Origin: Copromyces sp. CBS 386.78
Lineage: Eukaryota; Ascomycota; Sordariomycetes; Sordariales; Sordariaceae
Direction: 5' to 3'
Length of the DNA stretch: 64,000 bases
NCBI GenBank assembly: GCA_030685235.1
Contig: MU839095.1
Coordinates: forward strand, 310,001-374,000
Numbering within the stretch: position 1 is the first letter of the stretch; each line of letters opens with the position of its first letter. A program made the translations under genes and the position numbers. This document shows, in pieces, positions 59,931-64,000 of the stretch. The notes below the pieces were generated by a model. That model searched no databases and was not told where the DNA came from. It saw only the letters and a program-made list of their open reading frames with translations.

Positions 59931-60229
59931 AAAAGGGATTATATATACGAAGGGAAGTAAATTCTAAAGAAGGGGATTATATATATAGAGGGATTATTAT
60001 ATATAATAATATTATTTAAAGGATTTATAATACTTTTAATACTTTTAATACTTTTAATATTTTTAGTACTCTAAGGGGTTTTCTTATTATTATTACTTTT
60101 TTTATACGTTTATAGTATTTTCTTATATTCGATTGTACTAATTTCTAGCTATAAATTACCCCCAATCTTAATAATATTCATTTTATTATATTTATTATAT
60201 AATCTAATATTTTATACTACTGTACTTAT

Positions 60230-61360
60230 TATCTTTACTTCGTACAATTAATCTCTATATAGCGTATTATAATCTTTTATTTCGTTAGCTTCGTTAAATT
60301 CGTTAAAAGGCACGTATATTTGGCGATAATACTTTCGTATAATATTAATTCGTTAACCTACTTCTTATGCTACCCCTTTAAGGAAGGCTTTGAATTCCCT
60401 TTCCTTTAATCGATTACTATTAGCGTATTAGTATTGCCGCCTTATATATACTTTTATATTACTAAAGTACGTTTTAATAGGGTTAAAATTAAAGGAATAT
60501 AGTAGTAAGAATTAAAATAGAATACTTCTATTATTATAAGCGACTTTAATAGAAGGATTTTTATACTACAATACGTTATCTATTATTAGAATACTATAGC
60601 GGTTGGGAAAAAGATTTATTTTAGAGAATACTTCTTCTTCGAACTATATAATAAACCTAATTATATTAATTATTCCCTTATAATATAATACGTCGATAAG
60701 GCTATCTATAATTAATATTAATAATAAATAGAACCGCTTACCCTTAATTAAAGCGCTATTTAATTATAAAAATATACCCTTTAGCGCCTATCCTATATAA
60801 CGAATATTATCCTTCTTATTAATTCCAAACTTATTATAAAATATATATATTTCTAGTAAAAATTTCGAAACCTTCCGTAGCTAATCGAATCTTAATAAAT
60901 CGCTATATTAAGAAGCTTTATAAATTATCCTCTTATTACTCTATTTTAAAGCTTTTAATTATTTAAATATAATCGCCGTCGATATATATATATTTAATTC
61001 GCTAGCGAAAAAGTACTATATTTCGTCGAAATAAAGGTCGGGTTTATATCGAAAGAATTCGAAAACTTCCTATAGCGAATTAAATACAACTCGAAATACC
61101 TACAATTATTTTATACTAACTTCCATAACCTATAGCGCTAATATAGTACAATTAAAGGGTATACGAAGCTCTAAATATAACTTACCAATCGTATTATAAT
61201 ACTTCTTCAAACGCCAGACCTATCGCTTACTAATACCAATAATTTGCGCGATTTTATATAAATACTCGCCAACGACCAATATTACGTATATCGTTTACCG
61301 CTACTAATCGTTCGTATAATACGTTATAGCTATAATTATCTTACGTCGATACAGCTTTAA
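60230..61360 (-). pseudogene. DD34E Tc1/mariner-type transposase relic, copy 2
   Basis: The minus-strand frame contains VFSKINLFPNRYSILIIDN with Asp at 60578-60580. Then FNFNPIKTYFSNIKVYIRR has AAA (Lys) at 60473-60475, where copy 1 keeps GAA (Glu). The spacing between the two is again 34 residues. A G-to-A change has thus replaced the catalytic Glu, in line with RIP on this copy. Numerous stops elsewhere also inactivate it. The outer limits are approximate. Confidence 0.8.
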
Positions 61361-61451
61361 AATCCGGTCGAAATAGTAAAATTTGGGTTCAAATCGAGTA
61401 TAAAACGACGGAGTTATCAATCTTTACAATCTAGAAAGTCGATATTAATAC

Positions 61452-61514
61452 ATGTGTATATATCTAGCGGTCAGATGCAAAAGTGGGGACTGACACCGTA
61501 AATGCAAGGCACAG
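61452..61514 (-). repeat. right terminal inverted repeat, copy 2
   Basis: It ends TCAGATGCAAAAGTGGGGAC then TGACACCGTA and the outer arm AATGCAAGGCACAG. The flank beyond (GGATCTCAGC) shows no direct repeat with the left flank immediately next to the element, so no clean target-site duplication is seen. Confidence 0.85.
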
Positions 61515-62275
61515 TGGATCTCAGCAAAGCTGGGGAAGATGTGAATCCACACTGTAAGCCCATGTCCAGTCTCACCAATAGAACTCTTAGAAACCGTCGC
61601 GTTGTCTCCAGCTGGGGGGCCAAGGAAAGTCACAGCTCCACTCTCTGGACGGCCTTCGTCATTGCTGCAATCCACGCACACGGGCCGCGCAACTTGGCTC
61701 ACCTCAGGTTGGCTGGATGCATCAAGTCACGGCTCGGTGTTCCAGGTCACGCAGAGTACCTTTCCGGCCACTGTCGAACTTGGCTCTTCTGTTTGCTCCG
61801 GTCCAGTTCCATATCCCTCATCACGACGGGACCTTTTCAGAACTCCGGTTTCCAGATATTAAACAACTCTTTCGGGCCAACAAGAAGCGCAGTTGTTCGA
61901 CATCGCGTTATCAACATTAGCCGTACAGGCCTCAACGTTCGAAGGATCATCGGGTGCTCGAGCCGTGGGGGTTGGGTCAGGTCATCTGAGTCTGTTCGGA
62001 GACTCAGGTTGGCTCCGTTGGGATAGCCAGGCACATTAGCCTGGGCGCGCCACCACCGATAGGTACTTACACGCCGATCCGACAGCTCACTTGGTCACCA
62101 CCTATCATCTACCTCAAAGCACGCACGTCCACCGCGCCTGGTTGGAGTGTTTCTTTTTCAACAACCCGACACCGACTTCCTCCCGAATCCAGTCGAATAA
62201 CGACAACGACTTTACCCTCTTACGCGAAGCCATCAACAGTGCCTTCACTCGAGGCCTGGGCTATATCCTACGACC
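61515..62275. other. transposon flank and ABC transporter promoter
   Basis: 761 bp of normal composition. A frame of 174 codons (61502-62026) starts inside the transposon arm and has no coding bias. The stretch presumably contains the transporter promoter and leader. Confidence 0.45.
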
Positions 62276-64000
62276 ATGGCGTTCGGGACACCCCGCGCGC
62301 TCGCGCTCGCTGCGCTGTCGCTATCATGCGTTGCGTCAGCGTACCAGAACTACACATCCATCGATATGTTGCGAGCGCAAATGGAACTGATGGCTGATCG
62401 ACCCAAAGACTGTCCTCCATGGTACGCTCGATGTTTCCACCCCTCTAGATGTTTGGCCTGGTGATGCTGACGATACTCTCCGGTTAGCTTCAACTGCAAC
62501 CTCCCCATGTACTCTTGTGGTCAATTCGCATCATGTAGCGAGTACAGCGGCAAGTGTATCTGTCCTGATGGCTTTGGCGGCGACAACTGCTTGGAACCAC
62601 GTACGTGAACCCCAATGACCACGGTTGTGATCTTCTGACGATGTGATGCTAAATCTCGTTATGGCTTGTCACAGTTTGCGGCTCACTTCCTCGAGGCCCC
62701 GATCGACCGGTCCGTAAGGGCAAGTCTTGTGAATGTGACGATGGGTGGACAGGCATCAATTGCAATGTCTGCACGAACGATAACGTCTGCAACGCCTTTA
62801 CCGAAACTGGAGATGGTGGCGTCTGCTATACCGGCGGCGAGGTCGTCAAGCAAAACTACCAGATCTGCGATGTTACAAACAAGGCTATTCGGAACCTTCT
62901 TGGAACCAAAGTCCCTCAGGTTACGTTTACCTGTAAGAAGGAAACTGGCGAGTGTGACTTCCAGTGTAAGTTCCTCCTCTTATCCTTGGGTTTAAACCTG
63001 GGCGCTAACTAATATGCCTTTAGTCTGGGTCGAGGAACGCGAGTCGTTCATGTGCCACTTGAGAGAATGCGAATCGACTGCCAACTTTGACTACGACAAG
63101 GGAAAGAACACAACCTCATACAAATGCGAAAAGATTCAATGCGAGTGTATTCCGGATCGAATGCTATGCGGCGAACATGGCTCCGTCGACATTGGCGATT
63201 TCTTGTCTGAGCAGATCAAGGGCCCGGCGAGCTTCGAATGCACCCAGAACACCGGTGAAGCAAAGAACTGTGCCTTCAAGGAGCCCGAGATGAACAATCT
63301 CATCAACGATGTATTCGGCGACCAGAGTATCCTTCTGACTTGCGGCGCTGGCGAGTGTCTCTACCACACCGAAGTACCTGGATACACGCCTACAGTCCCC
63401 AAGATCAACACGCCACTTATCGCGGGTGTCATTGCCGCCTGCGGGCTTTTCCTTGTTGCCGTCATTCTGGGAACCTGGTACCTTTCCCGAAGAAAGTTCA
63501 AGTATGGCCCGATTCACCTTGACGACTCAGACGACGAGGCTATCAAGCTCATGACCGACCACAAGCCCGCTGCCCTCTATTTCGAGAACGTTGTCTACAA
63601 CCTCAACGGAAAGGAGATTCTGTCTGGGATTCAAGGCATGGCTCATCCGGGTGAAGTCACTGCCATCATGGGAGCGTCCGGAGCCGGAAAGACTACGTTC
63701 TTGGACATCCTTGCCCGAAAGAACAAGCGCGGTCAAGTGTCAGGAGACTTTTACATCAACGGCGAAAAGGTTAGCGATGCGGAGTACAAGAACGCAGTCG
63801 GCTTTGTCGATCAGGAGGACACCATGTTGCCGACGTTGACGGTGCACGAAACCATTCTCAATAGTGCCCTTCTTCGCTTGCCAAAAGACATGACACGAGC
63901 CGCCAAGGAACAAAGAGTGATCGAGGTCGAGAAGCAGTTGGGTATCCACCACATCCGAGACTCCCTAATCGGTTCCGAAGAAGGGAAAGGACGTGGCATC
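62276..64000 (+). CDS. ABCG-family transporter with EGF-like ectodomain (5' part)
   Basis: Four exons are visible, join(62276..62421, 62488..62600, 62675..62965, 63024..>64000); the frame is open at the right edge, giving 509 residues so far. A signal peptide (about 1-22) is followed by a Cys-rich luminal/extracellular domain with EGF-like words ([35 protein letters not shown]). A membrane segment lies near residues 312-335 ([20 protein letters not shown]). The ATP-binding domain then begins, with Walker [10 protein letters not shown] near residue 399 and the Q-loop in [12 protein letters not shown]; the signature motif is beyond the window. This layout matches yeast Adp1, an ABCG/White-type transporter of unknown substrate. 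The four exon phases agree throughout. Confidence 0.9.

Larger units (their letters stand above)
56827..61514. mobile_element. RIP-degraded Tc1/mariner-type DNA transposon, copy 2
   Basis: A second 4.7-kb copy in the same orientation as the one at 22931-27634. The ends are CTGTGCCTTGCATT then CACGGTGTCAGTCCCCACTT on the left, and the reverse complement of the same on the right (with T for C at the junction). Internal blocks occur in the same order as in copy 1, with differences that are mostly C/T or G/A in both directions, so each copy took its own RIP hits. Copy 2 contains the same two convergent gene relics. Each copy differs by short indels. Confidence 0.9.

Noticed and set aside
61502..62026. 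174-codon frame next to transposon copy 2
   Set aside because: It begins inside the outer transposon arm and shows no coding bias.
1..64000. CRISPR arrays, operons, bacterial-type elements, rRNA genes
   Set aside because: No regularly spaced repeats, no Shine-Dalgarno-type gene runs and no rRNA-like sequence; the window is eukaryotic.

Overview
The window is nuclear DNA of a filamentous ascomycete. Short spliceosomal introns (mostly 50-100 nt, GTANGT donors, CTAAC/CTGAC branch sites), strong GC bias at third codon positions, fungal-type housekeeping genes and two long, extremely AT-rich repeat copies full of TA dinucleotides (the mark of repeat-induced point mutation, RIP) point to a Sordariomycete, probably a Neurospora/Sordaria-like member of the Sordariales. 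Species cannot be fixed from the sequence alone.

Layout. 1-4344 is gene-poor. 4345-22142 holds a BTB/POZ protein with a minisatellite-encoded Lys/Pro repeat, the ribosome/telomerase G-patch factor PXR1, a coiled-coil protein, the mitochondrial copper chaperone COX17, the replicative helicase subunit MCM4 facing the COPI subunit zeta (RET3), the tRNA t6A enzyme SUA5 and a Ste20/GCK-family kinase. 22931-27634 is a RIP-degraded DNA transposon with inverted termini. 28335-56368 holds a DUF7053 protein, COQ6, a Cys-rich orphan, the complex I 49-kDa subunit, RNA polymerase I/III subunit AC40, the NEDD8-activating enzyme UBA3, TEL2, the eisosome protein PIL1, OST1, a hexokinase and a PLP aminotransferase. 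56827-61514 is a second copy of the transposon in the same orientation, and 62276-64000 is the 5' part of an ABCG transporter with an EGF-like ectodomain, cut by the window edge.

Most genes are unrelated housekeeping genes arranged as divergent or convergent neighbours; there is no metabolic gene cluster. I rebuilt intron-exon structures from splice signals and reading-frame phase. This revealed a 6-nt microexon in UBA3, several very small terminal exons, a 1.3-kb first intron in the hexokinase gene whose 3' end carries an in-frame alternative ATG, and a spliced uORF overlapping the TEL2 start.

The least ordinary object is the transposon. Both copies (about 4.7 kb each) carry a Tc1/mariner-type DD34E transposase relic on the minus strand and a much longer unrecognised coding relic on the plus strand, convergent with it. 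They end in about 48-bp inverted termini plus a further outer inverted arm. That makes it a two-gene, unusually large Tc1-like element.
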